In this document: positions 54,394 to 62,828 of the stretch, one piece after another
Position numbering within the stretch: position 1 is the stretch's first letter
Layout: each line of letters opens with the position of its first letter
DNA from: an uncultured Bacteroidales bacterium
GTDB taxonomy: Bacteria > Bacteroidota > Bacteroidia > Bacteroidales > UBA3663
Length of the DNA stretch: 64,000 bases
Direction of reading: 5' to 3'
NCBI GenBank assembly: GCA_905235375.1
Contig: CAJOLH010000026.1
Location: 1 to 64,000 of the forward strand
Notes under the pieces: model-generated
Databases searched by the model: none
The model's input: only the letters and a program-made list of their open reading frames with translations
Told to the model about the DNA's origin: nothing
Translations under genes and position numbers: made by a program

Positions 54394-54592
54394 AGGGATA
54401 TTTTTTTGAACATCGAAAAAGGCAGAAATGACTAAAAAATATTTTCGGACTTTTTCGGAATAACATCTATCGTATTTTAGGATTCCGAAAACTACGAAAA
54501 CATCGAAATCAACGAAAACTTTATTGTCTCAGCTTTTCGAGTTTTAGATGTTATTATTCGCTTTTGTTTTCGATATGTCGAAATGCTCGCTG

Positions 54593-54600
54593 CAAATATA
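54593..54600 (-). promoter_or_regulatory. -7 element upstream of the second GH105
   Basis: TATATTTG on the minus strand, about 200 bp before the start, with no clear -33 box. The leader (54394-54592) contains several CGAAAA-type words and no gene. Confidence 0.35.
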
Positions 54601-54719
54601 AACAAAATTTCTGAGATAACCTTCATCCACCATCAAAAAATAAGCTGAATGATGTGATTTTTCTTTATTATTGTTTCGATTCTCGACCTTTTAGACCAAT
54701 TTATCAATAAAAGTTGTAG

Positions 54720-55219
54720 CAAGCACTCTCTCGCGCGACAGCGTGCTTTATCCCGCGTCATCAAGCACTCTGTCGCGCATCAGCGTGCTTTATCCCGCAT
54801 CATCAAGCATTCTGTCGCGCGTCAGCGTGCTCTATTCGGCAGCATCAAGCATTCTGTCGCGCGTCAAAGTGCTCTATTCCGCATCATCAAGCACTCTGTT
54901 GCGCGTCAAAGTGCTCTATTCTGTATCATCAAGCACTCTGTTGCGCGTCAAAGTGCTCTATTCCGCATCATCAAGCACTCTGTTGCGCGTCAAAGTGCTC
55001 TATTCCGCATCATCAAGCACTCTGTTGCGCGTCAAAGTGCTCTATTCTGTATCATCAAGCATTCTGTTGCGCGTCAAAGTGCTCTATCCTGCATCATCAA
55101 GCACTCTGTCGCGCGTCAAAGTGCTCTATTCTGTATCATCAAGCATTCTGTCGCGCGTCAAAGTGCTCTATTCCACATCATGAAGCATTCTGTCGCGCGT
55201 CAAGATGCTTTATCACATT
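54720..55219. repeat. Array 2: twelve tandem 42-bp units, each with a 26-28 nt hairpin
   Basis: Units start every 42 bp from 54720 (54762, 54804, ... 55182); the last is partial. Most carry AGCAYT, 14 nt, AGTGCT, then a 16-nt spacer ending ATCATCA. Outer arms covary: AAGCAC/GTGCTT in units 1-2, AAGCAT/ATGCTT in unit 12, with T-G wobble between. The sequence is unrelated to array 1 but has the same period, hairpin length and spacer length. The frame across it is not coding. The remaining 55220-55319 contains further GTCGC words but no gene. Confidence 0.95.
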
Positions 55220-55319
55220 ATTTTTGCTCTTCGACGCGACAGATTTTGCAGGGGTTAGCCTGTTTTGTCGCTATTTAGTGGTTGTGTCGCTATGTCCCCA
55301 TCAAATAATGAGAAAATAG

Positions 55320-55351
55320 TTTGCAGGCCTGCGAAATTCACCCTATCTTTG
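55320..55351 (+). promoter_or_regulatory. Promoter of candidate small RNA 2
   Basis: TTTG (55320-55323), exactly 20 nt, TATCTTTG (55344-55351). A terminator hairpin follows within 90 nt. Confidence 0.65.
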
Positions 55352-55356
55352 CACTG

Positions 55357-55449
55357 TCAAAAAAAATAATTCATAAGAAGGTTTGGTTTTAGTTAATAAT
55401 ATGTGTGTGTGGAGCACTTCGGTATTCGCCGGAGTGCTTTATTGTTGTT
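55357..55449 (+). ncRNA. Candidate small RNA 2 (about 90 nt)
   Basis: It ends in a hairpin with arms AGCACT and AGTGCT 14 nt apart (55413-55438), followed by a modest T-rich tail. The arms and spacing equal those of array 2 units, which lie about 190 bp upstream. It shares AAGGTTT...GTTAATA with candidate 1. No convincing reading frame is seen, and bamD has its own promoter downstream. Confidence 0.55.
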
Positions 55450-55518
55450 GCAAAATGCTATGTAGATTATTAAATAATTCGAAAATTGAGTGAGAAATGT
55501 CAAGTAATGCTTAAAATA

Positions 55519-55550
55519 TTTGGTCATGTTGCGGGAAATTACTATATTTG
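55519..55550 (+). promoter_or_regulatory. Promoter of bamD
   Basis: TTTG (55519-55522), 20 nt, TATATTTG (55543-55550), 26 bp before ATG 55577. It rules out the longer frame starting at 55520. Confidence 0.68.
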
Positions 55551-55576
55551 CGCCCAAATTCGATAAATATCGCAAA

Positions 55577-56395
55577 ATGAGAATCAAGCATATCGTTTTA
55601 TATCTGAGTTTCAGTATGGTTGCGCTCTGTTCGTGCGGGGAATACAACAGATTGCTGAAGAGCAATGACCCTGACGAGAAATACGACTATGCCAAGGTCT
55701 ATTATGAGCAGGGGAAATATTCCAAGGCTGCAACATTGCTGACAGATGTAGTTCCGATTTACCGAGGCACAGAAGATGCCGAGAATGCGCTTTGGCTACT
55801 GGCAATGAGCTATTTCAAGCAGAAGGATTATCTTTCAGCTGGTGAGTATTTCGTTCGTTATGCCAACAACTATCCAAGGGGAGAGCATGCAATGGAGTCC
55901 CGCTTCAATGTGGCATACGGTGACTATAAGGATTCGCCCGATGCCCGCTTGGATCAGGAGATCACCCGCCGAGCCGTCAAGGAGATTGATTCGTTTGTCG
56001 ATGTCTATCCTCACAGTTCTCTCGCCGATAGTGCTGCCATCATGCGCTTGGAACTGACCGATAAACTCTGCTACAAGGAGTATTTGAGTGCAAAACTCTA
56101 TCTGAACCTTGGAAGCTATATGGGCAACAACTACGAGTCGGCGGTTATCACTGCACGTAACGCCCAGAATGAGTATCCCTACAGCAAGTATCGTGAGGAT
56201 TTGGCCTACATCATCTTCCGTGCGCGTTATGAGGCTGCCATGAATTCGGTTGACGAAAAGGCTGAGGACCGTCTGCGTGAAGCTTCGGACGAGTACTACA
56301 CTTTCATTAACGATTATCCTGAAGGCAAATACTCGAAAGAGGTGAACAAGCTGAACGAGCGAATCCAGAAGAAGCTTGCGGCTTACATCGATTGA
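55577..56395 (+). CDS. bamD: Outer membrane assembly lipoprotein BamD
   Basis: 272 residues from ATG 55577, with lipobox ALCSC near residue 18 after a short hydrophobic signal. TPR-like repeats typical of BamD/YfiO: YYEQGKYSKAATLLTDVVPIYRGTEDAENALW (in parts), SYFKQKDYLSAGEYFVRYAN and YPYSKYREDLAYIIFRARYE. BamD is the essential lipoprotein of the beta-barrel assembly complex. Bacteroidetes versions sit upstream of the omega-like rpoZ gene and DUF4293, as here. Confidence 0.92.
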   Translation: MRIKHIVLYLSFSMVALCSCGEYNRLLKSNDPDEKYDYAKVYYEQGKYSKAATLLTDVVPIYRGTEDAENALWLLAMSYFKQKDYLSAGEYFVRYANNYPRGEHAMESRFNVAYGDYKDSPDARLDQEITRRAVKEIDSFVDVYPHSSLADSAAIMRLELTDKLCYKEYLSAKLYLNLGSYMGNNYESAVITARNAQNEYPYSKYREDLAYIIFRARYEAAMNSVDEKAEDRLREASDEYYTFINDYPEGKYSKEVNKLNERIQKKLAAYID

Positions 56396-56440
56396 TTTTC
56401 TTTATCAAGAATTAGAATTAGAGAATTTTTTGCTTTTTCT

Positions 56441-56463
56441 TTTTCTGTCACGAATTAGAGAAT
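56441..56463. repeat. 23-bp inverted repeat, left arm
   Basis: The exact reverse complement lies at 57605-57627, 1.1 kb away. Together they bound the omega-like gene and DUF4293. The surrounding 56396-56557 is rich in GAATTAGAGAA-type words. Confidence 0.85.
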
Positions 56464-56557
56464 AAGAGAATTTTTTCAAGATTCGGGATAATGAAAGAGA
56501 GAAGAAGAGAGAGAATTAGAGATTTTTTGTAGAAACTAATATATAAAAACGGAATAA

Positions 56558-56905
56558 ATGGATTATAAGAAGACAAATGCGCCAAGCAACACTGTGACGC
56601 GCGACATCATCGCCCTGTGCGAGGATACTGGTAACATCTACGAAACCGTCGAGATCATCGCTCGTCGTGCCAATCAGATTGGCGGCGAAATGAAGCACGA
56701 CTTGGACAAGAAGCTCCAGGAGTTTGCTACCAACACGGATAACCTTGATGAGGTGTTTGAGAACCGTGAGCAGATTGAGATCAGCCGCTACTATGAGAAG
56801 CTGCCAAAACCGACCCTCATCGCTACTCAGGAATATTCTGATGGCAATGTCTATTGGCGCTTGAATCAGAATAAGGACGAGCAGAGCGGCGCACAGCGTT
56901 TCTAA
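56558..56905 (+). CDS. rpoZ: DNA-directed RNA polymerase omega-like subunit (Bacteroidetes Rpb6 type)
   Basis: 115 residues starting MDYKKTNAPSNTVTRDIIAL, with ETVEIIARRANQIGGEMKHDL matching the conserved omega/Rpb6 segment that clamps the beta' C-terminus. The Bacteroidetes form is longer than E. coli omega (91). It lies between bamD and DUF4293 and is followed 4 bp later by the latter, so they share a transcript. Confidence 0.88.
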   Translation: MDYKKTNAPSNTVTRDIIALCEDTGNIYETVEIIARRANQIGGEMKHDLDKKLQEFATNTDNLDEVFENREQIEISRYYEKLPKPTLIATQEYSDGNVYWRLNQNKDEQSGAQRF

Positions 56906-56909
56906 AGCT

Positions 56910-57392
56910 ATGATACAGCGCATACAGACCGTTTATATGCTGGCCAGTGTGATTGCCATCCTCACGATGCACTTCTTCTGGCTGGCATCTTTTGCAATAC
57001 CGGAGGCCACTTTCGAATTGAATTCGCTGGGCCTGGTGTGCCAAACAAAGGGTTTCGAGACCGACCGCATGGTGTGGGAACTCTTCATCGTGCTGCTCCT
57101 GATGGTGGCGCTGCCGCTCATCAACATCTTCCTCTATAAGAATCGCAAGGTGCAGCTGCGTGTGCTCATCTACACGATTGTGCTCAATGCCTTGTACTAT
57201 GGACTTTTCTTCTGGGAGTGTTCGCAGAAGAAGGGCGATGTGGCTGCCCTCTCGCAGAGCGGTGTGGTGGATGTGCACTACAATATCATGATGCTCGTCA
57301 TGCCTGCCGTCAGCATCTTCTCCCTGATCATGGCAGCACGCGGCGTGATCTTCGACATCGCGCTGATCAAGAGCCTCGAACGCCTGCGTTAA
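56910..57392 (+). CDS. DUF4293 membrane protein
   Basis: 160 residues with four hydrophobic segments (about 7-28, 50-72, 82-100, 122-146) starting MIQRIQTVYMLASVIAI, the family pattern. Function unknown; it is conserved in Bacteroidetes next to the omega-like gene. A strong terminator follows. Confidence 0.88.
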   Translation: MIQRIQTVYMLASVIAILTMHFFWLASFAIPEATFELNSLGLVCQTKGFETDRMVWELFIVLLLMVALPLINIFLYKNRKVQLRVLIYTIVLNALYYGLFFWECSQKKGDVAALSQSGVVDVHYNIMMLVMPAVSIFSLIMAARGVIFDIALIKSLERLR

Positions 57393-57414
57393 GCGCTCGC
57401 TAAAAGACAAAAGA

Positions 57415-57454
57415 ATAGCCCTCGAAACCGTCAAGGTTTCGGGGGCTATTTTTA
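57415..57454 (+). terminator. Terminator after DUF4293
   Basis: ATAGCCCTCGAAACC pairs with GGTTTCGGGGGCTAT (one G-T pair), then T5. Confidence 0.9.
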
Positions 57455-57510
57455 TCACGATGATATATTCTTTATCACGATGATATATTCTTTATCACGA
57501 TGATATATTC
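57451..57510. repeat. 20-bp tandem repeat TTTATCACGATGATATATTC, three units plus a partial
   Basis: Three exact copies are followed by a degraded fourth (to about 57530), then AATTCTCAAATTC-type words to 57600. Confidence 0.92.
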
Positions 57511-57604
57511 TTCATCACGAATTATCGAATTATAGAATTGAGTGACGAATTAAGAGGGACACATAAATAATTCTCAAATTCTCAAATTCGTGATAAAAAG
57601 AAAT

Positions 57605-57627
57605 ATTCTCTAATTCGTGACAGAAAA
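57605..57627. repeat. 23-bp inverted repeat, right arm
   Basis: Perfect reverse complement of 56441-56463. Part of the same word set (AATTCTCAAATTCGTGATAA) also occurs at about 45164-45186. Confidence 0.85.
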
Positions 57628-57633
57628 GAAAGA

Positions 57634-58887
<1,254 letters not shown>

Positions 58888-58892
58888 TTCTT

Positions 58893-59095
58893 GTTAGGGA
58901 TATTAGGGGATATTAAGGGATTTTTAGGGATATTAAGGGACGTTACCTTTGTGTCGAAGGGATATTAAGGGAATGTTAGGGATATTAAGGGATATTAAGG
59001 GACGTTACTGTTGCTTATCGAAAATTGGGCCAAAGGAACAATTGTCCCTTATAATCCCTTCGAATCCCTAAAATCCCTTAATATCCCTTAGAATC
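58893..59095. repeat. Large degenerate inverted repeat of GATATTAAGGG words
   Basis: About nine GGGATATTAAGG-type words run on the left (58893-59010), and their complement (CCCTTAATATCCC-type) fills the right (59041-59095). Together they could form a long imperfect hairpin filling the gap between oadB and the dehydrogenase gene. Confidence 0.85.
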
Positions 59096-59098
59096 ATC

Positions 59099-60352
59099 TT
59101 ATCCCAAGAACGAGATAAGCACACCGGCAGCGACTGCTGAGCCGATTACACCGGAGATGTTGGACGACATGCAGTAGTTGAGGATGTTGTTCTTGGGGTT
59201 GATGCTGGTGGCGATACCATTGGCTACACGGCTGGCCATTGGCACGGCGGAGAGACCACAGGCACCTACGAGCGGATTGATCTTCTTTTTCGAGAAGATG
59301 TTGAAGAGATAAACCAGACCGATGCCACCTGCGATGGACACAGCAAAAGCGAGGAAGCCACCGACAACGATACCAAGTGTGGTCAGGTTGAGGAATGACT
59401 CGACGGTCATCGTAGCACCTACTGAGAGACCCAGGAAGATGGTGCAGATGTTCATCAGTGCATTGGCAGCCGTGTCGGCAATACGGGCGGTGTCGGAACC
59501 AATCTCCTTGATGAGATTGCCGAACATCAGCATACCAATCAGGCTGACTGCCGAAGGCACGATGATGGCAACAAGGACGGTGACGAAGATGGGGAAGATG
59601 ATCTTGGCCACGCGCAGGTTCTTGATTTTAAGGGTGTCGGGATAGAGCTTGTCCATCTCTTTCATGTTGATCTCAAGATCCTTCTTGCGGCAGCAGAGCT
59701 TAACCACCATTGGGATGATGACGGGTACGAGGGCCATGTAGGAATAGGCTGCAATGGCGATAGGACCCAGAAGATGTGGCGCCAGTTTGATGGTGGTGAA
59801 GATGGCGGTAGGACCGTCGGCACCACCGATGATGCCAAGCGAACCAGCCTCCTGAGGAGTGAAGCCGAATACTCCGATGGCAACCAGAACTACGCTGAAG
59901 ATACCGAGCTGGGCAGCAGCGCCGAAGATGGCAAGCTTCAGGTTGCGGAGCATCGGACCGAAGTCGGTCATTGCACCCACACCCATGAAGATGAGCGGTG
60001 GGATGAGACCCGTCTTGATGAGCCAATAGTAGATCATATTCATCAGGCCAAGCTCGTGAGCTATCTCGGGCAATCCCATCTCATAGACGTGATAAGCTTT
60101 GCCGTTGGCATGAACGATGCCTTCGCCGTCGGCACCAAAAACACCCATTTCACCGCCGGGGAAGTTGGCCAGCAGGATACCCATCGCAATAGGGACGAGC
60201 AACAGTGGCTCATAATGCTTCGCAATGCCCAGATAGAGGAACAGGAAGCCAAGCAGATACATGATGATGAAGCGTGGATCAGCGGCAATGTCGCTGAACG
60301 CTGTCATGTTCCACAGGTTGGAGAATATTGTATTGATGAAATCCATTATCAA
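59099..60352 (-). CDS. oadB: Sodium ion-translocating decarboxylase, beta subunit
   Basis: 417 residues, multispanning. Family blocks: PPLIFMGVGAMTDFGPML, SLGIIGGADGPTAIF (conserved acidic sodium-site Asp) and, near the end, NPLVGACGLSAVPMASRVAN. It couples decarboxylation of carboxybiotin to sodium export. Downstream of oadG and oadA on the same strand. Substrate (oxaloacetate or methylmalonyl-CoA) not fixed by the sequence. It may start at the third codon (MDFIN). Confidence 0.94.
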   Translation of the reverse strand: MIMDFINTIFSNLWNMTAFSDIAADPRFIIMYLLGFLFLYLGIAKHYEPLLLVPIAMGILLANFPGGEMGVFGADGEGIVHANGKAYHVYEMGLPEIAHELGLMNMIYYWLIKTGLIPPLIFMGVGAMTDFGPMLRNLKLAIFGAAAQLGIFSVVLVAIGVFGFTPQEAGSLGIIGGADGPTAIFTTIKLAPHLLGPIAIAAYSYMALVPVIIPMVVKLCCRKKDLEINMKEMDKLYPDTLKIKNLRVAKIIFPIFVTVLVAIIVPSAVSLIGMLMFGNLIKEIGSDTARIADTAANALMNICTIFLGLSVGATMTVESFLNLTTLGIVVGGFLAFAVSIAGGIGLVYLFNIFSKKKINPLVGACGLSAVPMASRVANGIATSINPKNNILNYCMSSNISGVIGSAVAAGVLISFLG

Positions 60353-60363
60353 TTAATCTTTTA

Positions 60364-60510
60364 TGGTAGTAATAGGGTAGTAAAAGGGTAGTAAGTGCTT
60401 CACACGGTAGTAAAAGGGACAATGCCTTCGCCTTCAACATTCGGGTCTCATGGAACATTCGTCCCTTTTACTCCCCTTTTACTTCTTTTTTACTCCCCTT
60501 TATTTACTTA
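60364..60510. repeat. Inverted degenerate repeat between oadA and oadB
   Basis: Core arms AGTAAAAGGGAC (60409-60420) and GTCCCTTTTACT (60461-60472) are a perfect 12-bp inverted repeat with a 40-nt loop. Each arm extends into repeated GTAGTAAAAGGG or CTCCCCTTTTACT words. Confidence 0.88.
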
Positions 60511-60534
60511 CTAAAGTTGAGTAATTAACAATTG

Positions 60535-62370
60535 TCACTTGATCTTGAAGATGGGGTCGTCCTCGAAGACCTTGTCGCCAGGATTGGCAAGGATGGCAGT
60601 GATCTGACCGTCGCAGTCGGCAGCCACGGCGTTGTAGGTCTTCATAGCCTCGATGTAGCCGATGGTTTGTCCCTTCTTCACCATGTCGCCCACCTTGACA
60701 GGAACTTCAGAAGCGTTCTTGACAAGGAAGAACTTGCCTTCGAGCGGAGCCAGCACGTCGGCTCCTTCGCCAGCGGCAACGGGTGCAGCGCCAGCAGCAG
60801 GAGCTGCGGGAGCGGAGCCGTCGTTGGGCGCGATGCTTACGGTATATACCTCACCATTGACTGTGACCTTGAGCTCCTGGGCCTTGATTTCGCCCGAAGG
60901 AGCGTTCTTGGCAGCCTTGCGCTTGGCTAAGTCTTCCTCGAAGTCGGCCTTGGCCTTGCCGCTCTTGTAGGCTTCGTACTGCGATGGGTGCATGGCGTAT
61001 TCGAAGAGCTCCTCATCGTCCTGGCCGAGGTCCCAGCCATTGGCTTTCATCTTGGCGCGGAATTCGTCGAGGCAATCGGGGGCGTAGGTCTGTGGGTCTT
61101 CGGTCTCGAACTTACGACCCTGGCTCTTGGCAAGCTCGACCAATTCGGGAGCCACGGGACCAGGCAGCTGGCCCGACTTGCCGAGGATCATGTCCCAGAT
61201 GTTGTCGGCGATGAGGCTCCAGCGCTCCTTGCCCTTCTCCATCTGCATGACGTTCATGAGGGAGAGGTTCTTGACGTACTGGCTAAATGGGGTGACGAGG
61301 CAGGGATAGCCAACGCGAGGCCATACGTAAGCCACTTCGTCGAAGAGCTTGATGAGCAGATCGTCGGTTGTGAGCTTAGGCTGGTTGTTCTTCTCCTTCC
61401 AGCGGTTCAGACCTTCGAGGTTCTCCTCCAGGTCGGTCATCAGCGAACCCATCATGCCGCCGGGGAGTCCGGGCTTGACGAGCAGCGAGTTGTTGAGGTG
61501 GTTGAGGGCGGGGATATAGTAGCCGAGGAAATCGTCCATCATCTCCTGAATCTGGGTGCGCACTTCCATATAGGCCTTCATGTTGATGTCCTTCACCTTG
61601 AAGCCGGCATCCTTGAGCATTTCCTGTACGGTGATGATGTCGGCGTGGCCTGTGCCCCAAGAGAGTGGCGACATTCCGCAGTCGATATAGTCGCAGCCAG
61701 CCTTGCACACTTCGAGGATTGAAGCCACGTTGAAACCGGGTCCTGCATGAGAGTGGTACTGGATGATGATATCCTTCTTGTAGGCCTTGATGCCTGCCAC
61801 AATCTTGCCGAGGCTTTCTGGACGGCCAATACCAGCCATGTCCTTCAGACAGATTTCGTCAGCACCTGCCTCGATAAACTTCTTGGCGAGGTTGACGTAA
61901 TATTCAACGGTGTGGATGGGCGAGAATGTGATGCAAAGGGCGGCCTGGGCAATCATGCCAGCCTCCTTGGCATAGCCGATAGATGGGATGACGTTGCGCG
62001 GGTCGTTGAGGCCGCAGAAGATACGGGTGATGTCGGTGCCTTGCTTTTTCTTAACAACATAGAAGAGCTTGCGGAGATCCTTCGAGCATGGGAACATGCG
62101 GAGGGCATTGAGGGCACGATCGAGCATGTGGGTCTGGATGCCAGCCTCGTGGAAGGGCTTGGTCCATTCGCGAACCGAGCGGTTAGGATTCTCGCCATAG
62201 AGAAGGTTAACTTGCTCAAAGCCGCCGCCATTGGTTTCTACACGGTCCCAGCAGCCCATCTCAATAATCTTGGGGGCTACTTTAACGAGCTGGTCAACGC
62301 GAGGCTGGTACTTGCCAGCACTCTGCCACATGTCACGGAAGACAAGCGAAAACTTAACTTCTTTTGCCAT
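60535..62370 (-). CDS. oadA: Carboxyltransferase/biotin carrier alpha subunit of a decarboxylase
   Basis: 611 residues. The PYC/OadA carboxyltransferase domain has the metal-site YHSHAGPGFN and catalytic LCLKDMAG-like segment (EICLKDMAGIGRP). A conserved PYC_OADA middle and an Ala/Pro-rich hinge (about 515-540) lead to the biotinyl domain with EAMKT (lysine for biotin) near the C-terminus. Start MAKEVKFSLVFRDMWQS. It works with OadG and OadB as a sodium pump; methylmalonyl-CoA decarboxylation in propionate formation is an alternative to oxaloacetate. Confidence 0.94.
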   Translation of the reverse strand: MAKEVKFSLVFRDMWQSAGKYQPRVDQLVKVAPKIIEMGCWDRVETNGGGFEQVNLLYGENPNRSVREWTKPFHEAGIQTHMLDRALNALRMFPCSKDLRKLFYVVKKKQGTDITRIFCGLNDPRNVIPSIGYAKEAGMIAQAALCITFSPIHTVEYYVNLAKKFIEAGADEICLKDMAGIGRPESLGKIVAGIKAYKKDIIIQYHSHAGPGFNVASILEVCKAGCDYIDCGMSPLSWGTGHADIITVQEMLKDAGFKVKDINMKAYMEVRTQIQEMMDDFLGYYIPALNHLNNSLLVKPGLPGGMMGSLMTDLEENLEGLNRWKEKNNQPKLTTDDLLIKLFDEVAYVWPRVGYPCLVTPFSQYVKNLSLMNVMQMEKGKERWSLIADNIWDMILGKSGQLPGPVAPELVELAKSQGRKFETEDPQTYAPDCLDEFRAKMKANGWDLGQDDEELFEYAMHPSQYEAYKSGKAKADFEEDLAKRKAAKNAPSGEIKAQELKVTVNGEVYTVSIAPNDGSAPAAPAAGAAPVAAGEGADVLAPLEGKFFLVKNASEVPVKVGDMVKKGQTIGYIEAMKTYNAVAADCDGQITAILANPGDKVFEDDPIFKIK

Positions 62371-62410
62371 AATTTTCTTGTAAATGCAATTTCTTTTTGG
62401 AGTTCTTAAT

Positions 62411-62677
62411 TTAGCCCTTTGTAATCTTTGTTACCATTGCCTTTGGAGCTACTTGGGCAACGGCGGCCTTAATGGCGGCCTCAATGTTGGCAGGAACGGC
62501 AGCTGGAGCAGGAGCAGCAGCCCGCTTGGGCGCTACCTCTTCCTCAGGAGCGAACTTGTTAACGGCCATAATCATCAACTTCGAAAGGTAGATGATCAGG
62601 ATCAGAATAATGAACACAGTGCCCATGCCGACTATCATTAGCAGCAGGGCGGTTTCCATAGGCTGTAATCCTTCCAT
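62411..62677 (-). CDS. oadG: OadG-type gamma subunit of sodium-pump decarboxylase
   Basis: 88 residues from ATG 62677 (MEGLQPMETALLLMIVGMGT); the frame to 62731 runs into the promoter. One membrane segment (about 9-30), a short charged stretch, and an Ala/Pro-rich linker to a helical tail that contacts OadA. The order G-A-B is complete on the minus strand. Confidence 0.88.
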   Translation of the reverse strand: MEGLQPMETALLLMIVGMGTVFIILILIIYLSKLMIMAVNKFAPEEEVAPKRAAAPAPAAVPANIEAAIKAAVAQVAPKAMVTKITKG

Positions 62678-62728
62678 ATAGTATGTTTGTTTGAATATGA
62701 TTTGGAACGCTGTTATAAACTCAGTGTG

Positions 62729-62760
62729 CAAAGTTAATCAATCGAGGGTGATTTTACAAG
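62729..62760 (-). promoter_or_regulatory. Promoter of oadGAB
   Basis: On the minus strand, CTTG (near-match to TTTG, 62757-62760), 20 nt, TAACTTTG (62729-62736), about 52 bp before the oadG start. Confidence 0.55.
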
Positions 62761-62805
62761 AAAAACCGCGAAAAGCTTCGGAAATCTGCCTTTTTCGCGG
62801 TTTTT
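62761..62805 (-). terminator. Terminator after the serine hydrolase gene
   Basis: AAAAACCGCGAAAA and TTTTCGCGGTTTTT form a 14-bp perfect stem with T runs on both strands, placed just before the oadGAB promoter. Confidence 0.88.
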
Positions 62806-62828
62806 TTCTTTATTTTGCTTTCTCGATG

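Noticed and set aside
54743-55183. A 146-residue reading frame through array 2, with 14-residue repeats
   Set aside because: It exists because the 42-bp period is divisible by 3. Changes between units follow hairpin pairing, and there is no start context or gene-like neighbourhood.
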